A stretch of 64,000 nucleotides of DNA from Rheinheimera sp. (GCA_003482455.1 DMYW01000069.1:15191-79190); one strand, 5' to 3'. Shown: positions 33,360-43,161, counted from the stretch's first letter. Notes: generated by a model from the letters alone, not told the origin. Numbers and translations are program-made.

Positions 33360-33471
33360 TGGCCCCGTCAGTTTCTTCCCCAGCGTAGCCGTTGAGTTCC
33401 AGCCACATGGCGTTGATGATGCCAAACGAGCAAGCCAACAACACCCCTAAGATCCAGGCGAAATACCACAT
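33337..33471 (-). CDS. cydX: cytochrome bd subunit CydX
   Basis: A 44-residue single-helix subunit: MWYFAWILGVLLACSFGIIN followed by AMWLELNGYAGEE. The WYFaWiLGv.lA...g..nA.w.E pattern is diagnostic of CydX, which stabilises the haem b595/d site of cytochrome bd-I. AAGGAG lies seven bases before the ATG and overlaps the cydB stop codon. It is placed between cydB and cydD. Confidence 0.93.
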   Translation of the reverse strand: MWYFAWILGVLLACSFGIINAMWLELNGYAGEETDGANGGNRAE

Positions 33472-33482
33472 AGTGTTGCTCC

Positions 33483-34619
33483 TTAATACAATGAATGTTT
33501 GTTGGCTTGAATATGTTGCTCGTTTAAGCGACCAAACATCTTCACATAACACCAGATGGTGTAGCCAAGCACAATGGGTACAAACACGCAGGCGACAAAG
33601 AACATGATTTTTAACGTCAGTTCGCTGGAGGTGGCGTCCCACATGGTTAAGCTGTGGTTCGGCATGCTACTGGATGGCATCACAAACGGGAACATCGCCA
33701 CGCCGCACGTCATGATCACACCGGCTTGACCCAATGAACTGCTGATAAAGGCCAGCGCACCTTTGCCGGCTTTACTGCAAATACCTGCCAGCGCAAACGC
33801 GGCCACACCGAGTGCAGGGAAGACCCACAGCAACGGATGGTTGTTGAAGTTCTGCAGCCAAGCGCCAGCGCGTAGTTCCACTGTCTTGTTGACCACATTG
33901 TTCACGGCATTGCTATCAAGTGTGCTAGTCACCACGTACCCCGCGATGCTGCTGTGCAGCCACACGCCCGCCAGCACAAACAACAGCGCGGCGCCAAGGC
34001 CAGTTAACAGACCTATGTGTTGGCTACGTTTGAGCACAGCGCCTTCGGTTTTCATTTGCAAATACGCGGCACCTTGAGTGACGAACATCAACAAACTCAA
34101 TACGCCGACTAACAAGGCAAATGGGTTCAGCAGTGCAAAAAACGAGCCTGTGTAGCTGACGCGCAGCAGCTCATCAAATTGAAACGGTACGCCTTGCAGC
34201 AAATTACCAAAGGCCACACCAAAGATAATCGGCGGTACGGTAGAACCCACTGTTAAGGCCCAATCCCAGTTACTGCGCCACGCTGGGCTTTCCAGTTTCG
34301 AGCGATAGTCAAAGCCAATCGGCCGCAGGTACAGCGCCGCTAAAGTTAAAATCATCGCAAAATAAAAGCCGCTAAAGGACGTGGCGTAGACTGGTGGCCA
34401 GGCCGCGAAAATCGCGCCACCAGCGGTGATCAGCCACACTTGGTTGCCGTCCCAATGCGGGGCGACGCTGTTGATCATCACGCGCCGTTCGTCGTCGGTT
34501 TTACCGACGATTTTCAGCAGCGAACCAACACCCATATCAAAACCGTCGGTGATAGCAAAACCAATCAGCAACACGCCAACCAGTAACCACCAGATAAATC
34601 TTAAAAATTCATAATCCAT
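33483..34619 (-). CDS. cydB: cytochrome bd ubiquinol oxidase subunit II (CydB)
   Basis: A 378-residue membrane protein, same length as E. coli CydB (379). It starts MDYEFLRFIWWLLVGVLLIG with the FAITDGFDMGVG motif. Other landmarks are HWDGNQVWLITAGGAIFAAWP, FSGFYFAMILTL and a C-terminal VLGYTIWCYVKMFGRL. It forms the pseudosymmetric partner of CydA in the quinol oxidase. Its ATG follows the cydA stop after one base, and GGAGGT lies in the cydA end, so the two are coupled. Confidence 0.96.
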   Translation of the reverse strand: MDYEFLRFIWWLLVGVLLIGFAITDGFDMGVGSLLKIVGKTDDERRVMINSVAPHWDGNQVWLITAGGAIFAAWPPVYATSFSGFYFAMILTLAALYLRPIGFDYRSKLESPAWRSNWDWALTVGSTVPPIIFGVAFGNLLQGVPFQFDELLRVSYTGSFFALLNPFALLVGVLSLLMFVTQGAAYLQMKTEGAVLKRSQHIGLLTGLGAALLFVLAGVWLHSSIAGYVVTSTLDSNAVNNVVNKTVELRAGAWLQNFNNHPLLWVFPALGVAAFALAGICSKAGKGALAFISSSLGQAGVIMTCGVAMFPFVMPSSSMPNHSLTMWDATSSELTLKIMFFVACVFVPIVLGYTIWCYVKMFGRLNEQHIQANKHSLY

Positions 34620-34620
34620 G

Positions 34621-36177
34621 TTACACCTCCGACACGCGGCCAGTTTCGAGATCGTATTTGCCTAAATGCAGCGCTGACGGGCCTTTGCGGGCGAAGTGTT
34701 GCATCAACCACACTTCAATCACTAAGAACACGCTGTACAGTCCAGTGATCAGCAACATACTGGTCCAGACTTGTTCGACGGTTAACCCAGACGCGGCGAT
34801 ATGAGTCGGTAACACTTCACCGACAGCCCAAGGTTGACGACCGTATTCGGCGATAAACCAGCCGGCTTCACAGGCGATCCAAGGCAGCGGCAGTGCCAAA
34901 AAGGCGGCGCGCAAGAACCAAGTCGGTTTTTGCTCTAATCGTTTGGCCGAGAAGTAGAACGCCATGGCAAAAATCACCAACATGGCAAAACCGCAGGCGA
35001 CCATCACCCGGAACACCCAAAACATTGGGCCAACGCGTGGAATACTCATATCGACCGCTTGTTGAATTTGCTCGGGCGTGGCGTTGGCAGGGTCTTTGGT
35101 GACGGCAGTTAACAACAAGCCATAACCTAAGTCTTTTTTCACCGCATCAAAGGCTTGTTTGGTTTCGTCCGACGTGTCACCCGCGCGCAGTTTTTGCAGC
35201 AGCGCATAGGCTTGCATACCGTTGACGATGCGCACCCGATGCTGTTCTTTGAGATCTTTTAAGCCAAGCACTGGCGTGTCGAGCGAACGCGTTGCCACAA
35301 GGCCCAGTGCGTACGGAATTTTTACCGCGTAATCAGTTACTTGGCGGTCACTGTCGGGAATGCCAAACACAGTAAAAGCGGCTGGTGCCGGGTGGGTTTC
35401 CCACTCAGACTCGACGGCGGCTAATTTGACGCGTTGCACATCACCAAGCTCATAACCCGATTCATCACCCAGTACAATCACGGACGCCGCCGACGCCAAA
35501 CCAAAGGCTGCGGCAATGGCGAAACTGCGCCGAGCAAAGGCTAAATCGCGGCCCTTGAGCATGTACCAAGCGGAAATGGCCAGCACAAACATCGCGCCCG
35601 TGGTGTAACCGGCAGACACAGTGTGTACGAATTTGACTTGCGCCACTGGGTTAAACAGCACGTCAGTGAAGCTGCTCATTTCCATGCGCATGGTGACGTA
35701 GTTGAACTCAGCGCCGACTGGGTTTTGCATCCAACCGTTGGCGATTAAAATCCACAGCGCCGATAAGTTGGTACCAAGTGCGGTCAGCCAAGTGACAGTC
35801 AAATGCTGCACTTTGCTTAAGCGATCCCAGCCAAAGAAGAACATGCCAACTAAGGTGGATTCTAAGAAGAACGCCATCAAGCCTTCAATCGCCAGCGGTG
35901 CGCCGAAGATGTCACCAACATAGTGCGAATAATACGACCAGTTGGTGCCGAACTGGAATTCCATGGTTAAACCCGTGGTGACCCCTAGTGCGAAGTTAAT
36001 GCCAAATAGCTTGCCCCAAAACTTGGTCATGTCCCGATAAATCTCCTTGCCGGTCATCACGTACACAGATTCCATGATGGCAAGGATAAAGGTCATGCCC
36101 AGCGTAAGAGGCACAAAGAGGAAGTGATACATTGCCGTTAAGGCAAACTGCAACCGCGAGAGCTCGACGACGTCCAT
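34621..36177 (-). CDS. cydA: cytochrome bd ubiquinol oxidase subunit I (CydA)
   Basis: A 518-residue protein (E. coli 522). The N-terminus [23 protein letters not shown] includes the haem ligand His19. The region after [23 protein letters not shown] matches the quinol-binding Q-loop, with the conserved Lys and Glu of KLAAVE. The Q-loop is the long form (..[19 protein letters not shown]..), as in bd-I enzymes. The haem b558/b595 ligands His186 and Met393 lie in the expected helices. The oxidase reduces O2 at low oxygen with high affinity. AGGAG precedes the ATG. A perfect FNR box lies about 100 bases upstream. Confidence 0.97.
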   Translation of the reverse strand: MDVVELSRLQFALTAMYHFLFVPLTLGMTFILAIMESVYVMTGKEIYRDMTKFWGKLFGINFALGVTTGLTMEFQFGTNWSYYSHYVGDIFGAPLAIEGLMAFFLESTLVGMFFFGWDRLSKVQHLTVTWLTALGTNLSALWILIANGWMQNPVGAEFNYVTMRMEMSSFTDVLFNPVAQVKFVHTVSAGYTTGAMFVLAISAWYMLKGRDLAFARRSFAIAAAFGLASAASVIVLGDESGYELGDVQRVKLAAVESEWETHPAPAAFTVFGIPDSDRQVTDYAVKIPYALGLVATRSLDTPVLGLKDLKEQHRVRIVNGMQAYALLQKLRAGDTSDETKQAFDAVKKDLGYGLLLTAVTKDPANATPEQIQQAVDMSIPRVGPMFWVFRVMVACGFAMLVIFAMAFYFSAKRLEQKPTWFLRAAFLALPLPWIACEAGWFIAEYGRQPWAVGEVLPTHIAASGLTVEQVWTSMLLITGLYSVFLVIEVWLMQHFARKGPSALHLGKYDLETGRVSEV

Positions 36178-36271
36178 AAACGTCTCCTGTTAGTTAAGGA
36201 AGTTCTTATATAACCGGATTAAACTCTACGCCTGCAGGTCATATGCGGCGAGCGTTAGATGGCAGCAAAAC

Positions 36272-36285
36272 TTGATAGACATCAA
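36272..36285 (-). promoter_or_regulatory. FNR box upstream of cydA
   Basis: TTGAT-AGAC-ATCAA, an exact match to the FNR/EtrA consensus TTGAT-N4-ATCAA. Its centre is about 45 bases upstream of a plausible cydA start of transcription, near the -41.5 position used by class II FNR activation. Oxygen control of cydABXDC is therefore likely. Confidence 0.75.
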
Positions 36286-36398
36286 GAGTCGGTCATTTGG
36301 CGCAGAGAATGCGTTTCGGGGGAAGCGCATAACCCATCCGGGTTGTGCTTGTTGTCGCACAACTAACAGTATTGTCGCTATCGTTGATTAGGCAAATG

Positions 36399-36412
36399 TT
36401 GATAAAAATCAA
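36399..36412 (+). promoter_or_regulatory. second FNR box, upstream of the TPR gene
   Basis: TTGAT-AAAA-ATCAA, also a perfect consensus match, 78 bases before the divergent TPR gene. Its centre is only about 20 bases from the TATACT -10-like hexamer, so binding could repress, or a different start may be used. Confidence 0.65.
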
Positions 36413-36489
36413 AAATCTGCTGCTATATACTGCGGCAAATTGCCACAGCACGGCGGATTGCGCTGCATTTCCAACACAGGAGAACAAGG

Positions 36490-37266
36490 ATGAACAGGCT
36501 TAATTTTCAAGCTCAATGTGGTGAAATACCGACCGGCGGACATGGCAATCTTGCGAGGCACCAGCGCAGGTTGTTGCGCCGTGCGCGCGTCAGCGCTCTG
36601 CTGCTTGGTTGCGGCGTTTGGCTTGCTGCGATGTCGACGCCATTGCACGCCCACAACACCCCGCCAACCGCTTATCCAGATCTCGCGGCGCAAGTCGATG
36701 AACTCAAACCGCTACTTGATAGCTACCCGCCAAAATTTCAAAACGAAGCCGAGCTGGTCACGACGCAAAAACGCTACGGCGTGTTGAAAAAACAGCTGGA
36801 TACTTTGCTCAGTAAACAGCCCGATGAGCCGAACCTGCTGCTGCTTCGCGCAGAATTGCAGCAACTTGGCCACAATATGGATGTCGCTGACGCGTTTGAC
36901 GGCGCCGCGCAAGACTACCAGCATCTGCTTGCCATCAAGCCAAAGCATGTCGATGGTTTATTAGGGTTTGGTCAGTTGCTGGTCAATAGCTCCCCACAAA
37001 ATGCCCCGACCGCGGCGCAACTGTTTGCCAACGCGCAGTGCGTCACTCCAACTACCCCGAATGAAGCGGCGCAGCACGGTTATTTCTTTGCTTTGTATTA
37101 TCAAGGCCAGCTGGCAAACGCTGTGCGCCAAGCCCGTTACAACCAACAGCAGTGGCCCAATGCCATGCACCAACAGCTAATTGAAGTGGCCAGCGCCGCG
37201 CTAAGCCGCGCCGGTCAGGCAGTGCCCACCGAGGCCGCGTCGCAATTGCCGGCGTGTCAGCCTTAG
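36490..37266 (+). CDS. secreted TPR-like protein divergent from cydA
   Basis: A 258-residue protein. A long N-terminus (MNRLNFQAQCGE...RHQRRLLRRARV) precedes a hydrophobic segment (SALLLGCGVWLAAMSTPLHA), either a signal peptide cleaved after HA or, with the GC, a weak lipobox. The rest is helical with TPR-like spacing: YGVLKKQLDTLLSKQPDEPNLL, YQHLLAIKPKHVDGLLGFGQLL, AQHGYFFALYYQGQLANAV. Weak relation to the CcmI/NrfG-type TPR tail seems possible. AGGAG lies seven bases before the ATG at 36490. The FNR box suggests expression varies with oxygen. Confidence 0.7.
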   Translation: MNRLNFQAQCGEIPTGGHGNLARHQRRLLRRARVSALLLGCGVWLAAMSTPLHAHNTPPTAYPDLAAQVDELKPLLDSYPPKFQNEAELVTTQKRYGVLKKQLDTLLSKQPDEPNLLLLRAELQQLGHNMDVADAFDGAAQDYQHLLAIKPKHVDGLLGFGQLLVNSSPQNAPTAAQLFANAQCVTPTTPNEAAQHGYFFALYYQGQLANAVRQARYNQQQWPNAMHQQLIEVASAALSRAGQAVPTEAASQLPACQP

Positions 37267-37492
37267 TTTTGCGCTGAAGACGATAACGCGCACGGTCAGT
37301 TCACGTTACTGGGTTGGCTGATGCGTCGACATCGCCAAGTTCATATGGATTCGACTGTAGGCTGTTGTGGCTTTTTTCAAGCAGGAGCGTCAGTCACGGA
37401 TCCACCGGTATGACTGGCGCTTGTCAGCGACTAATTACGTCTTGCTTGCGGTCAGAACTTTGCAGCATCACCGCAAAGTTCAGACTGCGATT

Positions 37493-38395
37493 TTATTGCA
37501 AATGTTGCTTAAAAAACGCGATGGTACGTTGCCAAGCTAGCGCAGCGGCCGCTTTGTCATAACGCGGTGTGGTGTCATTATGAAAGCCATGCTGGGTATT
37601 GGGGTAGGTGTAGCTGACAGCGTTTTTCCCCGCCGCTTTAAGCGCCTCATCGTAAGCTTTCGCGCCTGCGTTAACACGCTCGTCATTGCTGGCGTAGTGG
37701 ATCAACAATGGTGCTTGGATCGCCGCAATTTGCGCTGCTTCTGCTTGTCTACCATAAAAAGGCACCGCAGCTTTTAAATCAGGTAGCTGGGTTGCTAAGA
37801 AATTCGCGATCCCACCGCCGTAACAAAAGCCGGTTACCCCCAAGTGACCATTGCCTTGCGGCAGCGCCTGCAGAAACTTAGCGGCAGCGATAAAATCTTG
37901 GCGTGACTTGGTTTGATCTAAGGTGCCAAACAGCTCACGCGCTTTGTCTTCATCGCCAGGATATCCCCCAAGCGGGAACAGTGCATCCGGTGCAAAAGCA
38001 ATAAAGCCTTCGAGTGCGAGCCTGCGCGCCACATCTTGAATATGAGGGTTTAAGCCTCGGTTTTCATGCACCACTAACACTAGCGGGTATTTTTTCCCTG
38101 ACGTTTGATAGTCAGCTGGGCCGACTAAATACCCAAGAGCTGCTCCATACCCTTGCGGCGATGCAAACTGCTGAAACTGTGCCGACAGTCGTGCGTCCTC
38201 AGGCGCTACTTGCTGGCCCATCGCATAGTTGGGTTGTAGTGATTGCAAAATGGCGAGAGCCGTCACGCCTGCGGTGGCGTAGCGTGCGGCTTTGCTTAAA
38301 AAATCACGCCGGCTGATGTCGCCGTGTACATATTGGTCAAATAACTGCAGCGTTTCAGGCGAATAATCCGCCGCGGTTTTGCGAGGCTCTGTCAT
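37493..38395 (-). CDS. Tat-exported dienelactone hydrolase family protein
   Basis: A 300-residue alpha/beta hydrolase. A Tat motif lies at about 28-34 (SRRDFLSK) before AARYATAGVTALAIL, so folded export is expected. The hydrolase domain has LVVHENRGLNPHI, nucleophile Cys191 in VTGFCYGGGIA, Asp in HYASNDERVNAG and His in QHGFHND, giving a Cys-Asp-His triad. Dienelactone hydrolases open cyclic esters; the true substrate of periplasmic members is unknown. It stands alone. The 226 bases to the TPR gene show no feature. Confidence 0.9.
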   Translation of the reverse strand: MTEPRKTAADYSPETLQLFDQYVHGDISRRDFLSKAARYATAGVTALAILQSLQPNYAMGQQVAPEDARLSAQFQQFASPQGYGAALGYLVGPADYQTSGKKYPLVLVVHENRGLNPHIQDVARRLALEGFIAFAPDALFPLGGYPGDEDKARELFGTLDQTKSRQDFIAAAKFLQALPQGNGHLGVTGFCYGGGIANFLATQLPDLKAAVPFYGRQAEAAQIAAIQAPLLIHYASNDERVNAGAKAYDEALKAAGKNAVSYTYPNTQHGFHNDTTPRYDKAAAALAWQRTIAFFKQHLQ

Positions 38396-38559
38396 GCGAA
38401 TTCCTAGTATTTTGCGTCACAAGGTCGAAAGGCGAATGATTGTTATATCAACGGCTACGCAGGTTAGAAATCGGTAGGCGGCTGCAACAGCCCAAGTGTG
38501 CGAATTTTGCGATAAATGGGAACAGGAAGGTGCCGTTGGCTGGATGTGTGCAGGAAAAA

Positions 38560-38583
38560 CAAAAAACCGCCCGTAGGCGGTTT
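38560..38583 (-). terminator. intrinsic terminator of the sulfate-binding protein gene
   Basis: AAACCGCC (38564-38571) pairs with GGCGGTTT (38576-38583), with A-run 38561-38566 giving a U-run on the minus-strand transcript, 12 bases after the stop. Confidence 0.85.
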
Positions 38584-38595
38584 CATGGCAATGGT

Positions 38596-39612
38596 TTAGC
38601 GCTGGTAGATCTGGTCGAAGATCCCGCCACTGGCGAAGTGTTGTTTTTGCACCAGATCCCAACCGCCAAAGGCTTGAATATCCACCAGTTTTAACTCTGG
38701 GAATTGACCCTTGTGTTTTGCGGCCACCGCCGGGTCACGTGGCCGGAAATAATGTTTAGCCGCAATTTCTTGGCCTGCAGGGCTGTACAAGTAGTTCAAA
38801 TATTCGGTCGCCACGGCAGTGGTGCCTTTGGCGTCGGTGTTTTTCTTGACCACTGCTACCGGCGGCTCTGCCAACACTGAAATGCTGGGCACGACAATCT
38901 CGACTTGATCAGCGCCTAGCTCATTGACCGCTAAAAAGGCTTCGTTTTCCCAGCTGAGCAACACATCACCAATGCCGCGTTGCACAAAAGTGGTGGTGGC
39001 GCCGCGTGCGCCTGAGTCAAGCACAGGCACGTGTTGGTAGAGTTTGGTCACGAATTCTTTGGCGGCGGCATCTGAACCTTGCTGGTCTTTTGCCCAAGCC
39101 CACGCGGCTAGGTAGTTCCAGCGCGCACCGCCAGAGGTTTTCGGGTTTGGCGTGATCACCTCCACGCCGTCTTTGACCAAATCACCCCAATCCTTGATGT
39201 TTTTCGGGTTGCCTTTACGCACCAAAAACACAATGGTGGAGCTAAACGGTGTGCTGTTGTTTGGCAATAAACTGGCCCAATTTTCCGGCAAACGTTTTGC
39301 TTTGCGTGCGATGGGGTCGATATCCGCAGCCAGAGCGAGCGTCACCACGTCGGCACGAAGGCCATCGATCACCGCGCGAGATTGACTGCCCGAGCCACCA
39401 TGCGACTGTTCCACTTTGACGTTGTCACCGGTTTTTGCTTTGTAGTAGGTGGCGAATGCTTGGTTGTAGTCGCGATATAACTCGCGAGTTGGGTCGTACG
39501 ACACGTTTAACAAAGTGACATCTTTGGCATGCACGCTGCCAGCGAGCAAACAAGTGCCCAGCGCAACCCATAACAAGCGAGGCAGGGCGGTTGCAAGTGG
39601 TAACAGTTTCAT
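38596..39612 (-). CDS. sulfate ABC transporter substrate-binding protein
   Basis: A 338-residue periplasmic protein with a Sec signal peptide (ends GSVHA). It matches the Sbp/CysP type: [73 protein letters not shown] and [10 protein letters not shown]. It binds sulfate or thiosulfate for CysTWA, whose genes are not in this window. AAGGAG precedes the ATG. An orphan location and a MetJ-type operator upstream suggest control by methionine status as well as, or instead of, CysB. Confidence 0.93.
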   Translation of the reverse strand: MKLLPLATALPRLLWVALGTCLLAGSVHAKDVTLLNVSYDPTRELYRDYNQAFATYYKAKTGDNVKVEQSHGGSGSQSRAVIDGLRADVVTLALAADIDPIARKAKRLPENWASLLPNNSTPFSSTIVFLVRKGNPKNIKDWGDLVKDGVEVITPNPKTSGGARWNYLAAWAWAKDQQGSDAAAKEFVTKLYQHVPVLDSGARGATTTFVQRGIGDVLLSWENEAFLAVNELGADQVEIVVPSISVLAEPPVAVVKKNTDAKGTTAVATEYLNYLYSPAGQEIAAKHYFRPRDPAVAAKHKGQFPELKLVDIQAFGGWDLVQKQHFASGGIFDQIYQR

Positions 39613-39948
39613 AAAAGCTCCTTGTGTAGCAGTGTGTTGTTTAGACGTCTAAACATCTTGATGATCAGATGCTAAACCAGCTTTTGATAACTGCAAAGGA
39701 ACGAAAAACGAATGTTTATTCCATAAGTGAATAAAAACTTTGGCAGGCCGTAGAGAACAAGGCTGAGTGGGGAGTGTTGCCGGTGTTAGTTTAACTAGGT
39801 CCTCCTTGATGGTCGTTTGAAGTGTCGTGATTGCTCAGGCCGCCGCCCTGTGACTACCCCCCGCTGGACATGCGAAATTGTCGTGCACGTAGGCGGGGAG
39901 CTGGTATGCCAACAGGGGCGATTATCGAGTGTGCCCTGCATGCTGATG
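39613..39948 (+). other. 336-bp upstream region of sbp
   Basis: Besides the MetJ-like operator (39643-39658) nothing is recognisable. The segment 39690-39740 is AT-rich and may hold the sbp promoter. Confidence 0.5.
39643..39658 (-). promoter_or_regulatory. MetJ-type operator: AGACGTCT plus adjacent AAACATCT
   Basis: AGACGTCT (39643-39650) is the exact met-box consensus, followed without gap by AAACATCT (six of eight matches), giving the tandem arrangement MetJ needs. The perfect box lies inside an 18-base perfect palindrome (39638-39655). The operator is 31 bases upstream of the sbp start. Confidence 0.65.
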
Positions 39949-40398
39949 TTAGCTTTGATGCACCAAAGTGCCCGCAGCGTCTTTCACCGCGACTTCAACT
40001 CTGATGCCTTGGCGCACGCTTTGAGTGACGACACAGAAGTTTTCAAACTGCGCCAGCACTCGCTCGAGGTGTTCGATACTTTGTGCGTCGACGCCCAGTT
40101 GTAGCTCTACGGCGAGTTGGCCGATGCGCCAGCGGCCGTCTTGTCGCTCGAGTTCCCCGCGCACTGTGGCGCTGACTTGGCCTGGGTCTTCTTTAAATTT
40201 GCGGATGGCAAATAACAGACTGGCGGCTAAACAGTTGGCAACCGAAGCAGCTAACAACCTGGATGGATTTGGGCCTGATGCGTCGCCCAGTGGCGGGGTT
40301 TCATCACTGAAGATCTGACCCATGTCGCCAAAATCGATTTCAAAACGATAGCCTTCCAGTAATTTCAACTGCACCGCAAATTGTGGTTGGTCGGACAT
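39949..40398 (-). CDS. OsmC family peroxide/thiol protein
   Basis: A 149-residue OsmC/Ohr-superfamily protein. The two redox Cys are Cys56 in ASVANCLAAS and Cys122 in FENFCVVTQSVRQGI, matching the family's peroxidatic and resolving positions. It resembles the general OsmC-like rather than the Ohr subgroup. The protein would reduce organic peroxides with lipoyl or thiol help in the cytoplasm. AGGAG precedes the start codon. It is transcribed alone. Confidence 0.9.
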   Translation of the reverse strand: MSDQPQFAVQLKLLEGYRFEIDFGDMGQIFSDETPPLGDASGPNPSRLLAASVANCLAASLLFAIRKFKEDPGQVSATVRGELERQDGRWRIGQLAVELQLGVDAQSIEHLERVLAQFENFCVVTQSVRQGIRVEVAVKDAAGTLVHQS

Positions 40399-40500
40399 AA
40401 GAACTCCTCGATTGATGAATATGTTTTGACGTCGTACCGCTTAGAGTAGGTCAAGCGCATGTATATCAGCATGTGCTAAATCAAAAAGTGTGCAAAGGAT

Positions 40501-40818
40501 CTAAGGCGCCATTTTCAGCACGATCACGCCACCGATAATTAGCAACACCCCAAAATAGCGTGCCAAGGACGTGGCATCACCATAAAACCAAGCGCCGACT
40601 AAAAAGGTGCCGGCAGCGCCGATGCCTGTCCACACGGCGTACGCTGTGCCCATCGGAATATCGCGTTGCGCCAGCCACAACAAAAAACCGCTGCAGGCCA
40701 TAAACGCCACTGCCATCAGGATGCCGAGCCAGCGCGTCTGTTCTTGTTGCGCCATTTTCAGGCCCACCGGCCAGCCAATTTCAAATAATCCGGCGGCAAC
40801 TAAATACAACCAACTCAT
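40501..40818 (-). CDS. sugE: SMR transporter of the SugE/Gdx type
   Basis: A 105-residue small multidrug resistance protein with four helices. Motifs: LVAAGLFEIGWPVGLK with the essential Glu in helix 1 (Glu13), and GTAYAVWTGIGAAGTF, which is nearly identical to the SugE/Gdx motif. Most proteins of this subtype export guanidinium. AAGGAG lies seven bases before the ATG. I saw no guanidine riboswitch upstream. Confidence 0.9.
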   Translation of the reverse strand: MSWLYLVAAGLFEIGWPVGLKMAQQEQTRWLGILMAVAFMACSGFLLWLAQRDIPMGTAYAVWTGIGAAGTFLVGAWFYGDATSLARYFGVLLIIGGVIVLKMAP

Positions 40819-41172
40819 GTCTGCTCCTTGGTGCTGGCCTCGCTTTTGGCAGCATAACTAGAAAAGGCTAACCGCCCAATGCTTGTGGGGTCAATGCACC
40901 TAAATTGGCGAAGAATGGCACTGCAAGTCGCCGAGCACAACTGGGTCTGCTGCGCTAATGTCACCAACCAGCTTGAGCCGCCAGTGGCACTTTCGGGATC
41001 AATGTGGCGTAGTCCGGTAGTTTGTGGCTGAGTCGCCAGACAGTGCAGTGAATAATATTGTTGCGAAGTGGCACCTTAGGGAACAAAGTGGTAAAGCGTG
41101 TCATGTTGTGTAGGGTCGCCGCGTTGAAAAAGCAGATGCGGCGCCTTGCGGCATCTGCTTACACAGCCTGCG
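40819..41172 (+). other. 354-bp intergenic region (sugE / amylase)
   Basis: No gene is supported. It holds the sugE 5' end and, at its right end, the terminator of the amylase gene (41125-41160). I searched for the two ACG-loop hairpins of a guanidine riboswitch and did not see them. Confidence 0.5.
41125..41160 (-). terminator. intrinsic terminator of the alpha-amylase gene
   Basis: AAGCAGATGC (41130-41139) pairs with GCATCTGCTT (41151-41160). On the minus strand it is followed by TTTTT. It lies 12 bases after the amylase stop. Confidence 0.85.
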
Positions 41173-43161
41173 TTACGGCAGCGCTTCAATCAGCGCCGTG
41201 CTTTGCCCAAAGGTAAACACGTTTAGTTTGCCGCATTGCGCCATATGGTTTTGACTGGCGTACGGCGTGCCCGTTTGGCTGATATTGGCTTCCCAACCTT
41301 GGCCGTTTTTGACAAAGGCTTTCAGTTCGAACCAGCCATTGATGGTTTTGCTGCAGTCCATATCGACGTCCAGCATCCAATAATGCGCGCCAAAGCGGTT
41401 CAGTGCTTCCACACCATAACCATCGACGGCAACCGTGCGCGTGGTGCCCCAGCTGGCCGGCCAACTGTTGGTGGTCCAATCCAAGGCAGTGCCTTCGGCG
41501 CTGGTGCTTTGGTTCGCTTCACGACCGTACCAATCCAAGTAGACATCGTTGGCTTTCCAAGGCGCTGTGGTGGCGTTTTTCAGGTTGCGATGGCGAATAG
41601 GCATGGCGCACAGGTAGTTGCTGCTGGTGCAATTAAGCCCCAACCGACTGGCCGCCGTGGTGTGGTCTAAACCACCACGAATAAACATGTCTTGGCCCGA
41701 TTGGGTTTGCGCTTGGATAAACACCACGGTGCGTTGATAGGTGCTCGGTTGCACCACAGTGCCGATCTTGGCTTGGTGGTGAATGGCAAATGCATCCCAC
41801 GAAGCGACATTCGCTTGAATGCGACCGTCGCTGCCAACCGTGATGACTTCGCCGCTACAGCTGGTTTTGTCCGCCGACAAACTACCCTTAAGCACGTTGC
41901 AATACTGGCCCGGCGCCATGCTGGTGGCCAAGCTTTGGTTCAGCGCATAACTTTCTTTGTTAATGGCGACAAAACCTAAACTGCCGCGACCAAAGGCAAT
42001 TTGGTTATTGCCATTGTCCCACCAGTTGGTGGTGCGCCATTCTTCCACCGTGTTATTGCGAAATTGCACGGCACCGGCGATGTAGCTCCAGCGGTGTTCA
42101 CATTTCCAATCACTGCCAAAGCAGTTCAGGCTGCCGTTGTTGTGCACGCGGCTGCCCGGTGGGCCTTGGTCTGGATCGGTGAATTGATAACTCGACATCA
42201 CCTGCGTGTAGCCGTACGGGTAGGCCAACATAAAGACGTTGGCTAAGTCGTACAGGCGGCCGTCTTTGTAAGTGACGACGTTACCGGCGCCGCCGTGGCC
42301 GCGTTGGTTGTCGTGGTTGTCGACAAACACCACGGCTTGGCTACTGGGCAAAAAGCCCCAGGCTTCACCAAAGTTACTCAGGCTGGCTAAGCGGCCGGTT
42401 TTAAATACATTGCCTAGTTGCACCGAGTATTTGAATTCGGTCACTAAGCCAACCCCTGTGTATTCGCTGGCTTTGATCGCTTCGCCACCTTGGTCGATCA
42501 CTTCTTGGTAAATTAGCGGTGCTTGGGTCAGTTTGCCTTTGATCGCTGCGAGGTCCGCAACTGCCATATGTTTGGCCGCGTCGATCCGAAAGCCTTTCAC
42601 GCCAATTGCCAGCAAGTCGTTCATATAGCCAGCTAAGGTGTTTTGCACGTATGGCGTGCCGGTGTTGAGGTCGGGCAGGCTAACCAGCTCGCAGTTTTGC
42701 ACGCGCCAGCGGTCATTGGCGTAATCGCTGCCATTGATGGTGCAGCTGGCGTGGAAATCGGGTGCCGAATAGATCGGATATTGTCGATTGCCATAGTTAG
42801 AACCGGCCACGCCAACCCCACCGCCACTGGCCATGTGGTTAATCACGGCATCGACATAAATATCCACGCCAACGGCTTTGCAGCGCTGCACCATGTTGAT
42901 AAAAGCCGCGCGGTCACCGGAGCGACTTTGCAGCAAATAACTCACCGGTTGGTAACGGGTCCACCAGGCCGAGCCTTGAATATGCTCGTTGGGCGGTGAC
43001 ACTTGAATGGCTGCAAACCCTTGCGGCCCAAGATATTGTTCACATTCGGTGGCAATGTCGGCCCATTGCCATTCGAACAAATGCACAAATGTGGTTTTTT
43101 GCGCCGCAAAACTCGGCGCAGCCGCGAGCATCAAGCCTGCGGCCAGTACGGTCTTTTTCAT
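41173..43161 (-). CDS. secreted GH13 alpha-amylase with C-terminal extension
   Basis: A 662-residue enzyme with a Sec signal peptide ([20 protein letters not shown]) followed by GH13 motifs: [17 protein letters not shown] with nucleophile Asp194, QEVID with acid Glu220, [13 protein letters not shown] with Asp284. Arg192 and Asn282 are positions that bind chloride in animal-type amylases and in the cold-active enzyme of Pseudoalteromonas haloplanktis. That precursor is of similar length, with a C-terminal propeptide of about 190 residues. Here residues from about 480 to 662 form a separate domain with [21 protein letters not shown], three Cys and a Trp-rich core. It may bind starch or aid secretion. 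Confidence 0.95.
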   Translation of the reverse strand: MKKTVLAAGLMLAAAPSFAAQKTTFVHLFEWQWADIATECEQYLGPQGFAAIQVSPPNEHIQGSAWWTRYQPVSYLLQSRSGDRAAFINMVQRCKAVGVDIYVDAVINHMASGGGVGVAGSNYGNRQYPIYSAPDFHASCTINGSDYANDRWRVQNCELVSLPDLNTGTPYVQNTLAGYMNDLLAIGVKGFRIDAAKHMAVADLAAIKGKLTQAPLIYQEVIDQGGEAIKASEYTGVGLVTEFKYSVQLGNVFKTGRLASLSNFGEAWGFLPSSQAVVFVDNHDNQRGHGGAGNVVTYKDGRLYDLANVFMLAYPYGYTQVMSSYQFTDPDQGPPGSRVHNNGSLNCFGSDWKCEHRWSYIAGAVQFRNNTVEEWRTTNWWDNGNNQIAFGRGSLGFVAINKESYALNQSLATSMAPGQYCNVLKGSLSADKTSCSGEVITVGSDGRIQANVASWDAFAIHHQAKIGTVVQPSTYQRTVVFIQAQTQSGQDMFIRGGLDHTTAASRLGLNCTSSNYLCAMPIRHRNLKNATTAPWKANDVYLDWYGREANQSTSAEGTALDWTTNSWPASWGTTRTVAVDGYGVEALNRFGAHYWMLDVDMDCSKTINGWFELKAFVKNGQGWEANISQTGTPYASQNHMAQCGKLNVFTFGQSTALIEALP

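Larger units (their letters stand above)
36178..36489 (+). other. 312-bp divergent promoter region between cydA and a TPR gene
   Basis: Contains two perfect FNR boxes, one nearer each gene. A possible cydA -10 (CATATG on the minus strand, 36240-36245) and a TATACT -10-like hexamer for the TPR gene (36426-36431) are visible. No further gene is seen. Confidence 0.7.

Noticed and set aside
40819..41172. Guanidine riboswitch before the SugE/Gdx gene
   Set aside because: No mini-ykkC pair of ACG-loop hairpins and no ykkC core were seen in the upstream sequence.
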